From Candidatus Praeruminimicrobium purgamenti (GTDB taxonomy: Bacteria > Elusimicrobiota > Endomicrobiia > Endomicrobiales > Endomicrobiaceae), in NCBI GenBank assembly GCA_018433585.1, contig JAHDQW010000010.1, positions 1 through 51,616 on the forward strand: a stretch of 51,616 nucleotides of DNA, read 5' to 3'. The position numbers and the translations under genes are program-made. A model generated the notes under the pieces. It saw only the letters and a list, made by a program, of their open reading frames with translations. It was not told the origin of the DNA and made no database searches. Below are positions 13,535-21,920 of this stretch, piece after piece; positions within the stretch are counted from its first letter, which is position 1, and each line of letters opens with the position of its first letter.

Positions 13535-15631
13535 CTAAAACAATGCTACTACATTGCCTGATGCATCTACTCTTTCTTTTAAAACAGTCTGACTACCATT
13601 CAACATCTTCCAACCAGACTGCCATTGAACTGCTACACCATCATTACCAAATATAGCTGTGTTAGTTGCTGTGTTATCTTTAACCCAACCTAACTCTTCA
13701 TTTTCTATCGCTTTTTTCAAATCAGCAATTTCAGCACCGCTAGCAAAACCTCCACTGTAGTTTGTGTTCATGGCCATTGTTAAATTTCCGTTTACATCTG
13801 ATTTAACATCTCCCATAAACATAACATCAGTTTTACCTTCTGCAAGCATTCCTTTTAATGTATCACCCATATCACTTGTTACTTCAACTAAAACAGTTTC
13901 ACCATCTGCTGTTTGGAAACCTGTTCCATCCATTATATTTACATTAGCTGCAGAAACTTGAGCATAAGTTACACCGTCTATTTCTACTACACCTACTAAT
14001 GTTCCTTCAACTACTGGATCAACATATGTTGTAACTTGTATAACAGCATCTACTGCTGCTCTCAAGGTATGTGTTGCACCGTTAAATTGATAACTTGCAC
14101 CACCTCTATCCATAACTGTAATCTTACAAGATAATTGTTCACCGGCAACACCATCTGAAATCTTTGTTGACTCAACACTTGCTTTAGCAGCATGTTTAGT
14201 GCCACCATCTACAGTTGTGGTTCCCGGAGCAATCGTATCTATTGTAAATGCTACATTAGCAACAGCTGAATAACCGTTACTCATTGCTAACATTTTATTT
14301 TTTGTAGCAGTATCTATTCCCAAGAAATTCATCAACGCACTTGCATTTGCTCCGGTTAAATCGCTTTCATAAATGCTGATGCTTGTAATATTTGAATATT
14401 TACTTGAATTAGTTCCTCCGCTTGATGCGCCTGATTTCAAGCTGGCAAGCGCAGCATTAGGGTTTGCCTTTATTTCTGCGACAGCTGTTCTAAGTTCATC
14501 ATAATTCTGAACTCCCGTTCCAGAAGACAAATCGGCAGTACCTACAGATCTGCCCCATTTATATGCTTCTATAGTTGTTTTTGTCAATGCGGAAGTATCA
14601 GCATCATAATTGAACGATGTAATACCGTTTAAGCTTCCGTTTGCATGATAATCATATTTTGTCGTTATAGCACCTTGATCATTCATTACGTAAGAAGCTT
14701 TCCCGCCTGAATAATAAGTTGTCGATTTATTTTCTGTGCTGTAAGAACTTACCAAAGAACCGTTTGAAGAATAAGTGTATGTTGCGACCTTATCTCCTGA
14801 GGCATTAACGGCATAGCTTTGTCTTCCGTAAGCATCCAAATAAACGGTATTTGTTGTTTTCTCAAATTCAACTCCGTCTGTAAGAGATCCTTCTTTTACT
14901 TTATAAGTATTCTGTGTTATTGACTCTAAGAAACCGGCTGCGTTATAATTGTATGTTTCCAATACCTGTCCGTCATAGCCGATTGTTTCCTGAGCTTTTC
15001 CGTTAACAGACCATGTCATGCTTGCTCCGTAGCTGGCTGTCAAATTGATAGCTACTGAGTAATTTATACCTTTCTTCAATGCTGTTATAGCATCATCAAG
15101 CCATTCTACAAATTCCTGAACGAAAGAAGTTGTATTTGCTCCGTTTTCAACATTTCCGTTTGCGTCAGTTCCTGTCTTTTTCAAAGCAGATTCATCGACT
15201 CCGAGAGCCAATAAAAAGTTTTTCAACTTTTCAGTATCAGTGCTTCCGGACATTTTTTCTATCGTGCTCCAATCGGAACCTGACAAATAAAACTGCGTAA
15301 CCGTGAAAGTCCCGTCATCATTGTAACCTAGAGTAGCTCTTGGTTTTCCCGCATCATAAATCGTTACGTTTCTGTCCTGATCCATAACGCTTAACAAGAC
15401 GCCTGATTTGTAATTAAAAACTGCGCATATTTTATTTTCAGTATCGCCTATAACGGCGCTTTCTTCAGGCGTCGGTGTTACAGTGTAAGAAGATCCTGAA
15501 GTCGAAGATAACTGATTGTTATTAACCCCGCCTGTTTTTGCATAAGGATCCGCTCCGTAAGATAAACTTCCTGAACCAAGACTGATACTCAAAATTGTCG
15601 CCAAGACAAAAGACCAAATTTTTTTGTTCAT
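13535..15631 (-). CDS. Exported protein with YD-like repeats, 698 aa
   Basis: The protein has a signal peptide MNKKIWSFVLATILSISLGS ending near SLSYGADP. I chose ATG at 15631 over the in-frame ATG at 15646 because GGAGGTGGAGG sits just before it. Residues about 170-360 contain YD-type units (VYLDAYGRQSYAVNASGDKV, STTYYSGGKASYVMNDQG, TTKYDYHANGSLNG). The second half has a different, Ser/Gly/Ala-rich beta character (SLKSGASSGGTNSSKYSNIT) and lacks an obvious anchor. It is monocistronic by position: a promoter and an 18-bp direct-repeat box lie upstream, and a terminator follows. It resembles the 540-residue protein encoded downstream. The family and function are not recognised; secretion or outer-surface location is inferred from the signal peptide and repeats. 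Confidence 0.87.
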   Translation of the reverse strand: MNKKIWSFVLATILSISLGSGSLSYGADPYAKTGGVNNNQLSSTSGSSYTVTPTPEESAVIGDTENKICAVFNYKSGVLLSVMDQDRNVTIYDAGKPRATLGYNDDGTFTVTQFYLSGSDWSTIEKMSGSTDTEKLKNFLLALGVDESALKKTGTDANGNVENGANTTSFVQEFVEWLDDAITALKKGINYSVAINLTASYGASMTWSVNGKAQETIGYDGQVLETYNYNAAGFLESITQNTYKVKEGSLTDGVEFEKTTNTVYLDAYGRQSYAVNASGDKVATYTYSSNGSLVSSYSTENKSTTYYSGGKASYVMNDQGAITTKYDYHANGSLNGITSFNYDADTSALTKTTIEAYKWGRSVGTADLSSGTGVQNYDELRTAVAEIKANPNAALASLKSGASSGGTNSSKYSNITSISIYESDLTGANASALMNFLGIDTATKNKMLAMSNGYSAVANVAFTIDTIAPGTTTVDGGTKHAAKASVESTKISDGVAGEQLSCKITVMDRGGASYQFNGATHTLRAAVDAVIQVTTYVDPVVEGTLVGVVEIDGVTYAQVSAANVNIMDGTGFQTADGETVLVEVTSDMGDTLKGMLAEGKTDVMFMGDVKSDVNGNLTMAMNTNYSGGFASGAEIADLKKAIENEELGWVKDNTATNTAIFGNDGVAVQWQSGWKMLNGSQTVLKERVDASGNVVALF

Positions 15632-15675
15632 GGCCTCCACCTCCATAATAAATTTAACTCCTTTTCTGCAACTAT

Positions 15676-15705
15676 ATTATAGCTTTTTATTTCAAAAAAT
15701 ATCAA
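15676..15705 (-). promoter_or_regulatory. Sigma-70 promoter of the 698-aa YD-repeat gene
   Basis: TTGATA (15700-15705) and TATAAT (15676-15681) on the minus strand are separated by 18 bases. The -10 lies about 45 bases before the start codon. The PHO-box-like direct repeat ends six bases upstream of the -35, a usual place for an activator. Confidence 0.6.
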
Positions 15706-15711
15706 AACATT

Positions 15712-15729
15712 TTGTGAAATTTTTGTAAA
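15712..15729 (-). promoter_or_regulatory. TTTACAA-N4-TTCACAA box upstream of the 698-aa gene
   Basis: On the minus strand TTTACAA (15723-15729) and TTCACAA (15712-15718) are direct repeats with a 4-base spacer, 81 bases before the start codon. The 7+4+7 geometry equals that of the PHO box bound by PhoB-type response regulators. Identification of the regulator is inference. Confidence 0.5.
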
Positions 15730-15877
15730 ATCAAAAACATGTTTTTTTGTATAAAAAACAATCAAAAAACTTCTCAAATATATATTAGCCGATACATATG
15801 CCGGTTGTCAATAATTTTGCAACATTTTGAAAAAAATATTAAAATTAATAAAAATAATCGGCAAAACGGAGCAAAAG

Positions 15878-16279
15878 ATGAACAAACTTGACATAAGAAT
15901 CTCTTACAGAGACACCGATCAAATGGGTATGGTATATTATGCCAATTATCTGGTTTTTTTTGAAAGAGGCAGAACAGAATTATTAAGGGATTTAGGATTC
16001 ACATATAGAGAAATGGAAGAAAAAGGGCTGTATTTCCCTGTTATTAACGCACAATGCAATTATCATATGCCGGCAAAATATGATGATTTAATAACAGTTG
16101 AAACCAGAATATCAGAACTCAGAAATGCAAGCATAGTATTCTATTACGAAATAAAAGCTCAAAACAAACTTTTAGCTTCAGGCACTACAAAGCATCCCCT
16201 TGTCAACAAATCTTTTAAACCGACAAGAATTCCACAGGATTTAAAAGAACTTTTGGAAAAGCACGTAGAACATTTATGA
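15878..16279 (+). CDS. ybgC: Acyl-CoA thioesterase, YbgC/4HBT hot-dog family
   Basis: The protein is 133 residues long, as expected for single hot-dog thioesterases. It carries the family signature YRDTDQMGMVYYANYLVFFE, with the conserved Asp and the Tyr-Ala-Asn-Tyr turn that form the 4-hydroxybenzoyl-CoA thioesterase active site. It is predicted to hydrolyse acyl-CoA or acyl-ACP thioesters in the cytoplasm. In other bacteria YbgC is tied to phospholipid metabolism and the Tol-Pal system, though no tol genes are visible here. I chose ATG at 15878 because GGAGC precedes it by five bases; the longer frame from 15827 has a Lys-rich extension not typical of the family. The stop overlaps the tadA start (ATGA), so the two are translationally coupled. 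Confidence 0.9.
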   Translation: MNKLDIRISYRDTDQMGMVYYANYLVFFERGRTELLRDLGFTYREMEEKGLYFPVINAQCNYHMPAKYDDLITVETRISELRNASIVFYYEIKAQNKLLASGTTKHPLVNKSFKPTRIPQDLKELLEKHVEHL

Positions 16280-16728
16280 TACATAACGATACGTTTTTTA
16301 TGCAGCAAGCGTTAAAATGCGCAAAAAAAGCTTATGACTCGGAAGAAGTTCCTGTCGGCGCCGTAATAGTAAAAAACAACAAAATCATATCAAGAGGCTA
16401 TAACAAAAGCATTTCGCTTAAAGATTCAACGGCTCATGCAGAAATTATAGCAATACGCAAAGCCTGTAAAAAATTAAATAACTACAGACTCAACGATTGT
16501 TCAATATACGTTACCATAGAACCATGTTCAATGTGCGCCGGAGCTCTAATACTGGCCAGGGTTAAAAAAATATATTTCGGAGCCAAAGACATAAAGGCCG
16601 GCGCCTGCGGCAGCGTTTTTAATATAGTCTCAGATAACAAACTAAACCATAAAATAGAAATATCAAGTGGACTTATGGAAGAAGAATGTGCTACAATAAT
16701 CAAACAGTTCTTTCAAAGCAGAAGATAA
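16276..16728 (+). CDS. tadA: tRNA-specific adenosine deaminase TadA
   Basis: The 150-residue protein has both zinc motifs of the cytidine/adenosine deaminase fold: HAE at residues 54-56 (H54 ligand, E56 proton shuttle) and PCSMC at 83-87 (C84 and C87 ligands). The N-terminal MQQALKCAKKAYDSEEVPVG is typical of TadA, which converts A34 to inosine in the anticodon of tRNA-Arg(ACG). It overlaps the thioesterase gene by four bases and is followed 30 bases later by the tmRNA gene, so both upstream genes concern basic translation and lipid housekeeping. Nothing unusual is seen in length or active site. Confidence 0.96.
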   Translation: MIHNDTFFMQQALKCAKKAYDSEEVPVGAVIVKNNKIISRGYNKSISLKDSTAHAEIIAIRKACKKLNNYRLNDCSIYVTIEPCSMCAGALILARVKKIYFGAKDIKAGACGSVFNIVSDNKLNHKIEISSGLMEEECATIIKQFFQSRR

Positions 16729-16758
16729 TTTAACCGTTAATTCGGTTTATTTATTTGC

Positions 16759-17150
16759 GGGGGTGAGTTGGGTTCGACGGGAATGAAAGAGGTACAGATA
16801 GCAAGCCCGAGTTGGCCGATGGCTCGGTAAAAATCGGCTAAACAATAAACGATAAACAAATCGTTCCTAACAGCATGTTCAAACCTTTTATGGGTTTTGG
16901 AGCAATGCCAATAGCTGCTTAGTCAGCTACATTTTACCTTTGACACCTACTATTAGGATAAAATGACAAGAGTAGGTTAGTATTAATTTGCTTGTTCCGT
17001 CAAATTAATATGAAATTAAAACGGTGCTGGTTTATAAGATAGTCCCGTCCGGTGATAGTCTTATAAACGAGAACAAAATTCCGGACTAAGCTTGTAGCGA
17101 TCTTACTGAAACATTTTCGGACGCGGGTTCAATTCCCGCCACCTCCACCA
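16759..17150 (+). ncRNA. ssrA: tmRNA (SsrA), one-piece
   Basis: The 5' end GGGGGTGAGTTGGGTTCGAC and the 3' end GGGTTCAATTCCCGCC-ACCTCCACCA are hallmark tmRNA ends. GGGGGTG pairs with CACCTCC to form the acceptor stem, and CCA is encoded. The RNA rescues stalled ribosomes by trans-translation. A tag frame can be followed back from the stop TAG near 16918; it ends ...FMGFGAMPIAA, matching the hydrophobic AA ending recognised by ClpXP. The resume codon cannot be fixed by eye. If it is near 16843, the tag would be about 25 residues, longer than the usual ten or so. Confidence 0.95.
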
Positions 17151-17180
17151 AAACATTATCTTTCACTTTATAAGGTTAAT

Positions 17181-17565
17181 ATGGAAATAAAACTCTATTC
17201 TAAAAGCGATGAAACAAATCTGTTTAATATGCTTCGCAGCGAAGGCTCCGAATGGGAATGTTATTTTCGGAAAAAAATCAGAAGATTCATACAAACATAC
17301 TTTAAAAAATTCTATTACTTTTGTAGCTTACGAAAATAACGTTCTGTGCGGATATATACGCTGCAGAAATGATGAAGGTTTCGGCATATATATTTATGAT
17401 TTGCTCGTAAAAAAAGAATTCCGCGGGAACAATATCGGTAAAAAGTTAATTGAAAAAATTTGCACGGAATATGAAGGAAGCACCGTATACGTAATGAGCG
17501 ATGCGGACGGATATTATAAAAAACAAGGATATTTGAATATAGGTTCGGTTTTTCAAATTAATTAA
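17181..17565 (+). pseudogene. GNAT-family N-acetyltransferase, frameshifted
   Basis: The natural start MEIKLYSKSDETNLFNMLRS with EGSEWECYF is in one frame from 17181. The rest (SITFVAYENNVLCGYIRCRN, YIYDLLVKKEFRGNNIGKKL, VYVMSDADGYYKKQGY) is in the next frame. Together they make a complete small GNAT acetyltransferase of about 128 residues, including the acetyl-CoA loop R-G-x-N-I-G-K. The shift falls at or near a run of seven A at about 17270-17276; removing one A would restore one frame. The ATG at 17209 in the second frame is only an internal methionine codon. This could be a decayed gene, a recent mutation, an assembly or sequencing error, or slippage on the A run. Substrate unknown. Confidence 0.75.
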
Positions 17566-17577
17566 TTGAAGATTATT

Positions 17578-18021
17578 ATGAAACATACTTTTTTCTTATC
17601 AGGGATGAAATGGGAAGCCGAAGGAATATATTATGACGAAAAAGAAAATACTTTTAATCTGCGCGGCGAATCAAATGCCGTCCGTACGGACAAAGAATGG
17701 TCTTTAGACGGATTTATTGAAGTTCTTTCAGATAAACCGGTACGTTTTTATAATAAATACAAAATTTTTGAAACAAATAAAAAAAATACTCTTAAATGGG
17801 AATCATTAAACCCCGCCATAGGAATTCTTAAAGGATCTTTTGAAATAATAGGTTCTAAAATCATATCTGTTTATGCCTCAGAACAAGGAGACTACACCGG
17901 TACTGAAACATTAATTCAGAAAGATGAAAAAACATACGACAATGCAGGCGTATTCTTTTATAAAGGCCAAAAAATTTCTTCTTGGACGACTATCCTCAAA
18001 GCAAAAAACAGCATACTATAA
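17578..18021 (+). CDS. Conserved-looking protein of unknown function
   Basis: This is a 147-residue soluble protein with no signal peptide or membrane segment. It is rich in alternating beta-type sequence (GIYYDEKENTFNLRGESNAV, ILKGSFEIIGSKIISVYASE) and ends in SSWTTILKAKNSIL. A small beta-barrel or lipocalin-like fold is possible but not supported by a motif. I chose ATG at 17578, with GAAG upstream, rather than the TTG at 17566 that abuts the GNAT stop. It follows the GNAT gene by 12 bases and is probably transcribed with it. Confidence 0.7.
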   Translation: MKHTFFLSGMKWEAEGIYYDEKENTFNLRGESNAVRTDKEWSLDGFIEVLSDKPVRFYNKYKIFETNKKNTLKWESLNPAIGILKGSFEIIGSKIISVYASEQGDYTGTETLIQKDEKTYDNAGVFFYKGQKISSWTTILKAKNSIL

Positions 18022-18044
18022 AATAAATTAATACAGAAATAATA

Positions 18045-18073
18045 TTGACTGTTTTATTTTTTTATATTACAAT
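18045..18073 (+). promoter_or_regulatory. Sigma-70 promoter of the PNPOx-like gene
   Basis: TTGACT (18045-18050) and TACAAT (18068-18073) are separated by 17 bases and lie 38 bases before the start codon of the next gene. Confidence 0.6.
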
Positions 18074-18111
18074 TCACATTCAATAAACAATTACATTTCG
18101 GGGAGAATTTC

Positions 18112-18534
18112 ATGTTAAAAGACGCAGTTAAAACAATCGGCAATCTTATAGATAAACAAGGCGTTTCTTTTATAAGTTCTGTAGGGAACGACGGATTTCC
18201 TTATACAAAAGCAATGCTGCCTCCGAGAAAGCGCGAAGGGATTAAAACTTTTTATTTTACGACAAACACGTCATCTATGCGCGTTTCTCATTACCTCAAA
18301 AACAATAAAGCCTGCATCTACTTTTGCGATAAACGTTTTTTCCGAGGAGTTATGCTTAAAGGGATTATGGAACCGCTTGAAGATGCAAAAAGTAAAAAAA
18401 TGATTTGGCAGGAAGGCGATACTTTGTATTATCCTAAAGGGGTTACGGACCCTGATTATTGTGTTTTAAAATTCACTGCAGAGTCCGGAAGATATTATGC
18501 AAATTTCCATTCAGAAGATTTTATTATAGAATAG
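18112..18534 (+). CDS. Pyridoxamine 5'-phosphate oxidase-like flavin protein
   Basis: The 140-residue protein has the split-barrel pattern of small PNPOx-like proteins of the general stress protein 26 type: VSFISSVGNDGFPYTKAMLP near the start, FYFTTNTSSMRVSHYLKNNK in the middle, ACIYFCDKRFFRGVMLKGIM next, and YCVLKFTAESGRYYANF at the end. The family binds FMN, F420 or haem; the real substrate is usually unknown and these proteins do not make pyridoxal phosphate. GGGGAG precedes ATG at 18112. It stands alone behind its own promoter and converges with the cupin gene on the other strand. Confidence 0.85.
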   Translation: MLKDAVKTIGNLIDKQGVSFISSVGNDGFPYTKAMLPPRKREGIKTFYFTTNTSSMRVSHYLKNNKACIYFCDKRFFRGVMLKGIMEPLEDAKSKKMIWQEGDTLYYPKGVTDPDYCVLKFTAESGRYYANFHSEDFIIE

Positions 18535-18582
18535 CTTTACTAAAACAATCTGTCATCAAGCATTCTATCGGTAATATGATTT

Positions 18583-18900
18583 TTAAGAAATAAGTTCAAA
18601 AAGTAAAATTGTTACTTTTTCGCCTTTTTCCAAAATTGCTTTATGTTTATCTTTTTCACCTGCGGAAATAAATATAACGTCGCCGGGATTATAACGTTCT
18701 TTTTTTCCTGAATAGTCTATGGAAAAAGTACCGTTAATAACATATCCTGCATGCCCTTTCAAACACCAATCAGGCTCGACTAACCCGTATGAAAATTCTG
18801 TAAGTCTTATTCTCTGGTTATCTTTTATTATAGATTTAAAACGTACTCCGTCAGCAGGTTCAATCCAAGGCAAAGAAGCAAAATCAACTAAATGATTCAT
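18583..18900 (-). CDS. Cupin-domain protein
   Basis: The 105-residue protein is a single small cupin barrel. The sequence LVEPDWCLKGHAGYVINGTF, then SIDYSGKKERYNPGDVIFIS, corresponds to cupin motif 1 and the G(D)xxx turn before motif 2, with HKAILEKGEKVTILLFE closing the barrel. Only part of the metal-binding His set is present (H in KGHAGY and in KHKAIL), so a metal is possible but not certain. It may be a sugar-binding or regulatory cupin. GGAG precedes the ATG. It lies just after argJ on the same strand, 27 bases away, so it may be the last gene of that run. Confidence 0.85.
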   Translation of the reverse strand: MNHLVDFASLPWIEPADGVRFKSIIKDNQRIRLTEFSYGLVEPDWCLKGHAGYVINGTFSIDYSGKKERYNPGDVIFISAGEKDKHKAILEKGEKVTILLFELIS

Positions 18901-18927
18901 AAATTTATCTCCATTAAAACGATATCA

Positions 18928-20118
18928 TTAACTTCTGTAAGAACCGTTAACTTTGACATAATCATATGAAAAATCACATGTGTAATATCTTGCCCATTGT
19001 TTCCCTGATTTTAAATCAATTGTTATTTTACATTCTTTTTTATCAAGCAAAGCTTTTGCTTTTTTTTCGTTAAATTCTACGGCCATGCCGTCTTTGGCGG
19101 TAATTATATTGCCTATGTAAATATCAACTTTATCAGGATTTATGTTAATTCCAGATCTGCCTATTGCCGCCAATATCCTGCCCCAGTTCGCATCGGAGCC
19201 GAAAAAAGCAGTCTTTACCAAAGGCGAAGTAGCTATTGTGGCGGCTATTTTTTCGGCATCTTCATGCTTCTTAGCGTTCACAACGGATATTTCTATCATC
19301 TTAGTAGCGCCTTCACCGTCTTTGGCAATCATTTTTGCAAGTTTCAAAGTAACTTCATTTATCGCTTCTTGAAATTTTTCGGTATCTTTTTTATCCAATT
19401 TTCCTGTTTTGCTTTCTCCGTTAGCCATAACCAAAACAGTATCATTTGTTGACGTATCGCCGTCAACAGATATGCAGTTGAAAGACTGCTGTATAGCAGT
19501 GTCTGTTATTTTTTGCAGCTGCTTTTGTTCTATCTGCGCATCTGTAAGTATGAAAGACAACATTGTCGCATGCAAACCTTTTAAATCAGGATGAATCATT
19601 CCTGCTCCTTTTGCGCAGCCCCAGACAACTATTTCACCTTTTGTAACTTTTATCTTTTTATATGCAATCTTTGCAAAAGAATCCGTAGTCATTATGGAAG
19701 ACACGGCTGATTTTTCATCTTTCTTAGAAATAAGTTTTACAAGAGAAGGCAAAGCTTTAACAATTTTATCTACAGGCAAAAAATTACCGATTACGCCGGT
19801 AGACGCAACCAAAACGGCATTTGATGAGATATTAAGATTATTTGCCGTTTCTCTGCTTATGTATTCGGCATCTTTTTTACCTCTCTGCCCTGTACAAGCA
19901 TTGGCGCATCCTGAATTGGCGATTACAGCCTGAAAACTTTTATACTTTTTTAATCTTGCAATATCCGTTAAAACAGGCGCCGCTTTCACAAGGCTTCCGG
20001 TAAACATACCGGCGACGACTGCCGGAACTGATGAAAAAAACAACGCTAAATCTTTCTTATTTTTATCCTTTGCTATTCCGCTGTGCATTCCGTTACAGCT
20101 AAACCCTTTAGGTAACAT
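18928..20118 (-). CDS. argJ: Arginine biosynthesis protein ArgJ (ornithine acetyltransferase)
   Basis: The 396-residue protein has the full ArgJ layout. N-acetylglutamate/N-acetylornithine transacetylase makes N-acetylglutamate from glutamate by recycling acetyl from N-acetylornithine, giving the cyclic arginine pathway. The precursor cleaves itself between A184 and T185 (HATMLSFILTDA), leaving Thr185 as the N-terminal nucleophile of the beta chain. The oxyanion-hole region STGVIG is at residues 106-111. The stretch before the cleavage site, GAGMIHPDLKGLHATML, is about three residues longer than the common GMIxPNMATML. The start overlaps the argC stop by one base (TAATG), with GGAG upstream, so the two are coupled. 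Whether it also makes N-acetylglutamate from acetyl-CoA cannot be told from sequence. Confidence 0.96.
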   Translation of the reverse strand: MLPKGFSCNGMHSGIAKDKNKKDLALFFSSVPAVVAGMFTGSLVKAAPVLTDIARLKKYKSFQAVIANSGCANACTGQRGKKDAEYISRETANNLNISSNAVLVASTGVIGNFLPVDKIVKALPSLVKLISKKDEKSAVSSIMTTDSFAKIAYKKIKVTKGEIVVWGCAKGAGMIHPDLKGLHATMLSFILTDAQIEQKQLQKITDTAIQQSFNCISVDGDTSTNDTVLVMANGESKTGKLDKKDTEKFQEAINEVTLKLAKMIAKDGEGATKMIEISVVNAKKHEDAEKIAATIATSPLVKTAFFGSDANWGRILAAIGRSGININPDKVDIYIGNIITAKDGMAVEFNEKKAKALLDKKECKITIDLKSGKQWARYYTCDFSYDYVKVNGSYRS

Positions 20119-21149
20119 TATTTTATCTCCTTTAAGCCTTCCGTTTCTTCAAAACCGAACATCAAATTCATATTTTGAACAGCTTGTCCGGATGCTCCCT
20201 TAACCAAATTGTCAATTGCCGAAACAACTATCAGTTTGTTTGTTCTGGCGTCAACCGACAACCCGATTTCGCAGAAATTTGTATCTGTAACATTTCTAAT
20301 TGAAGGCAATATTCCTTCGTCAAGAACTCTGACAAATTTTTTACCTTTATAAAAATTTTTATAAACATCTATAACCTGCGATGTCGTAACGGCATTTTTT
20401 AAATTTAGATAAATCGTAGACAACATTCCCCTTTCAAGAGGGATAATCTGAGGAGTGAAAGTTACCGTAATTTTTTTATTAAACAAAACTGAGAGTTCCT
20501 GTTCTATTTCAGGTATATGTCTGTGCTTTCCGGCAATATTATAAGCCCTCAAAGTCGGATGTTCAGTTTCATAATACTTTACTACATTTTTTCTTCCGGA
20601 ACCGGAAACTCCGCTTTTTGAATCAACAATAATATCTTCAGACTTAACAAGACCGTTCTTAACGGCAGGAGCCGTTCCCAAAAGAACTGTAGTAGGATAA
20701 CATCCCGGATTTGCAATAAGTTTCGCTTCTTTTATCTTATCTTCATTCAATTCAACAAGCCCGTAAACGGCATCTTTTATAAAATCTTTGCCTGTATGGT
20801 TAACTTTATACCATTTTTCATAAGTAGGGGCATCTTTTAATCTGAAATCAGCTGATAAATCAATGACTTTTTTACCTGCCTTTAATAATAAAGGAACTAT
20901 TTCAAAAGCCACTGCATGCGGAAGCGCCAGAAAAACGACATCCGTTTCATTTTTAATTCTGTCAATATTTAAAGGTTCACATTTCAAATTTAAATATTCA
21001 TATTTTGGATAAATATCTTTCAAATCCCTGAGTTCTGAAGTTGCTCTTCCCGCAAGAACGGTTAATTTTACGCCCGGATGTTTAGATAAAATTCTTATTA
21101 ATTCTTCTCCGGTATATCCTGTAATTCCGACAATTCCAACTTTAATCAT
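20118..21149 (-). CDS. argC: N-acetyl-gamma-glutamyl-phosphate reductase ArgC
   Basis: The 343-residue enzyme reduces N-acetylglutamyl phosphate to the semialdehyde with NADPH, in arginine synthesis. The NADP-binding [12 protein letters not shown] is at residues 5-16, the catalytic Cys150 is in ANPGCYPTT, and the substrate loop [12 protein letters not shown] is present. Length matches the 340-350 residue family. It is the first of the argC-argJ pair. No argB or argD is in the window, so the remaining genes must lie elsewhere. The next gene upstream on this strand is rsmI, 41 bases away. Confidence 0.96.
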   Translation of the reverse strand: MIKVGIVGITGYTGEELIRILSKHPGVKLTVLAGRATSELRDLKDIYPKYEYLNLKCEPLNIDRIKNETDVVFLALPHAVAFEIVPLLLKAGKKVIDLSADFRLKDAPTYEKWYKVNHTGKDFIKDAVYGLVELNEDKIKEAKLIANPGCYPTTVLLGTAPAVKNGLVKSEDIIVDSKSGVSGSGRKNVVKYYETEHPTLRAYNIAGKHRHIPEIEQELSVLFNKKITVTFTPQIIPLERGMLSTIYLNLKNAVTTSQVIDVYKNFYKGKKFVRVLDEGILPSIRNVTDTNFCEIGLSVDARTNKLIVVSAIDNLVKGASGQAVQNMNLMFGFEETEGLKEIK

Positions 21150-21190
21150 CTTTCCCTCTTTTTATGACTTATTTCAATTATTTTTTAAAT

Positions 21191-21919
21191 TTATTGCAAT
21201 TCATTCTCATCATATGTTCCAGAAAAGCCGTCACTTTCTTTATTCACGGGAGATATAATTATAACAAATTCGCCTTTAATTTCTCTAATTTTTAACCCGG
21301 ACAGGACATTCTCTATAGACCCTCTGATGAATTCTTCAAATTTTTTTGTAAGTTCCCTTGCAAGAACAATATTTGTTCCGGCGCCGAAAACTTCTTTACA
21401 AACTTCAACTGTTTTTACGACTCTGTGCGGAGATTCATAAAACACTATTGTTTTTCCGGTGCCTGCCGCTGACAACAATTCTTTTTTCATTTTTCCTGTC
21501 TTTTTCCTTAAAAAACCAAGAAAAATAAAAGAATCGGTAGGAAGCCCAGAACCGACCAATCCCGTAATCAATGCGCAAGAACCGGGCAAAGGAATAACAT
21601 TTATCCCGCAGTTCAACGCTTCTTTTACTAAATAATATCCGGGATCAGAGATTGCCGGCGTCCCGCAGTCAGAAACTAAAGAGACATTTTTACCCGTTTC
21701 AAGTAAAGATATTACCTGAGGAATCCTTTTCAGCTGATTCTGCGTATAAAAGCTTATAAGTTGTTTTGATATTTTCAGATGTGATAATAATTTTAAAGTT
21801 TGTCTTGTATCTTCGCATACAATGACATCGGATTCCTGTAAAATCCTCACGGCACGCAAAGTTATGTCTTCAAGATTTCCTATGGGAGTTGGAACTACAA
21901 ATAAAGTGCCTTTATCCAT
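21191..21919 (-). CDS. rsmI: 16S rRNA 2'-O-methyltransferase RsmI
   Basis: The 242-residue SAM-dependent enzyme of the tetrapyrrole-methylase fold methylates the 2'-O of C1402 in 16S rRNA. Family motifs are TLFVVPTPIGNLEDITLRAV at the start, VCEDTRQTLKLL, SLVSDCGTPAISDPGYYLV, PLPGSCALITGLVGSGLPTD and FYESPHRVVKT. The C-terminus is a little shorter than the approximately 280 residues common in proteobacteria. Only one base separates it from the HD-GYP gene stop, so translation is probably coupled. Confidence 0.95.
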   Translation of the reverse strand: MDKGTLFVVPTPIGNLEDITLRAVRILQESDVIVCEDTRQTLKLLSHLKISKQLISFYTQNQLKRIPQVISLLETGKNVSLVSDCGTPAISDPGYYLVKEALNCGINVIPLPGSCALITGLVGSGLPTDSFIFLGFLRKKTGKMKKELLSAAGTGKTIVFYESPHRVVKTVEVCKEVFGAGTNIVLARELTKKFEEFIRGSIENVLSGLKIREIKGEFVIIISPVNKESDGFSGTYDENELQ

Positions 21920-21920
21920 T

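Noticed and set aside
1-15631. Prophage, integrative element or insertion sequence around the giant gene
   Set aside because: No integrase, transposase, terminal repeats, attachment site or tRNA junction is visible; base use is like the neighbours.
10932-15631. RHS or contact-dependent toxin with immunity gene
   Set aside because: The YD-like repeats end without an RHS core signature or toxin domain, and no small immunity-like gene follows.
17209-17565. ATG at 17209 as the real start of the GNAT protein
   Set aside because: It would drop the family's N-terminus, which is well preserved in another frame from 17181; the gene is better called frameshifted.
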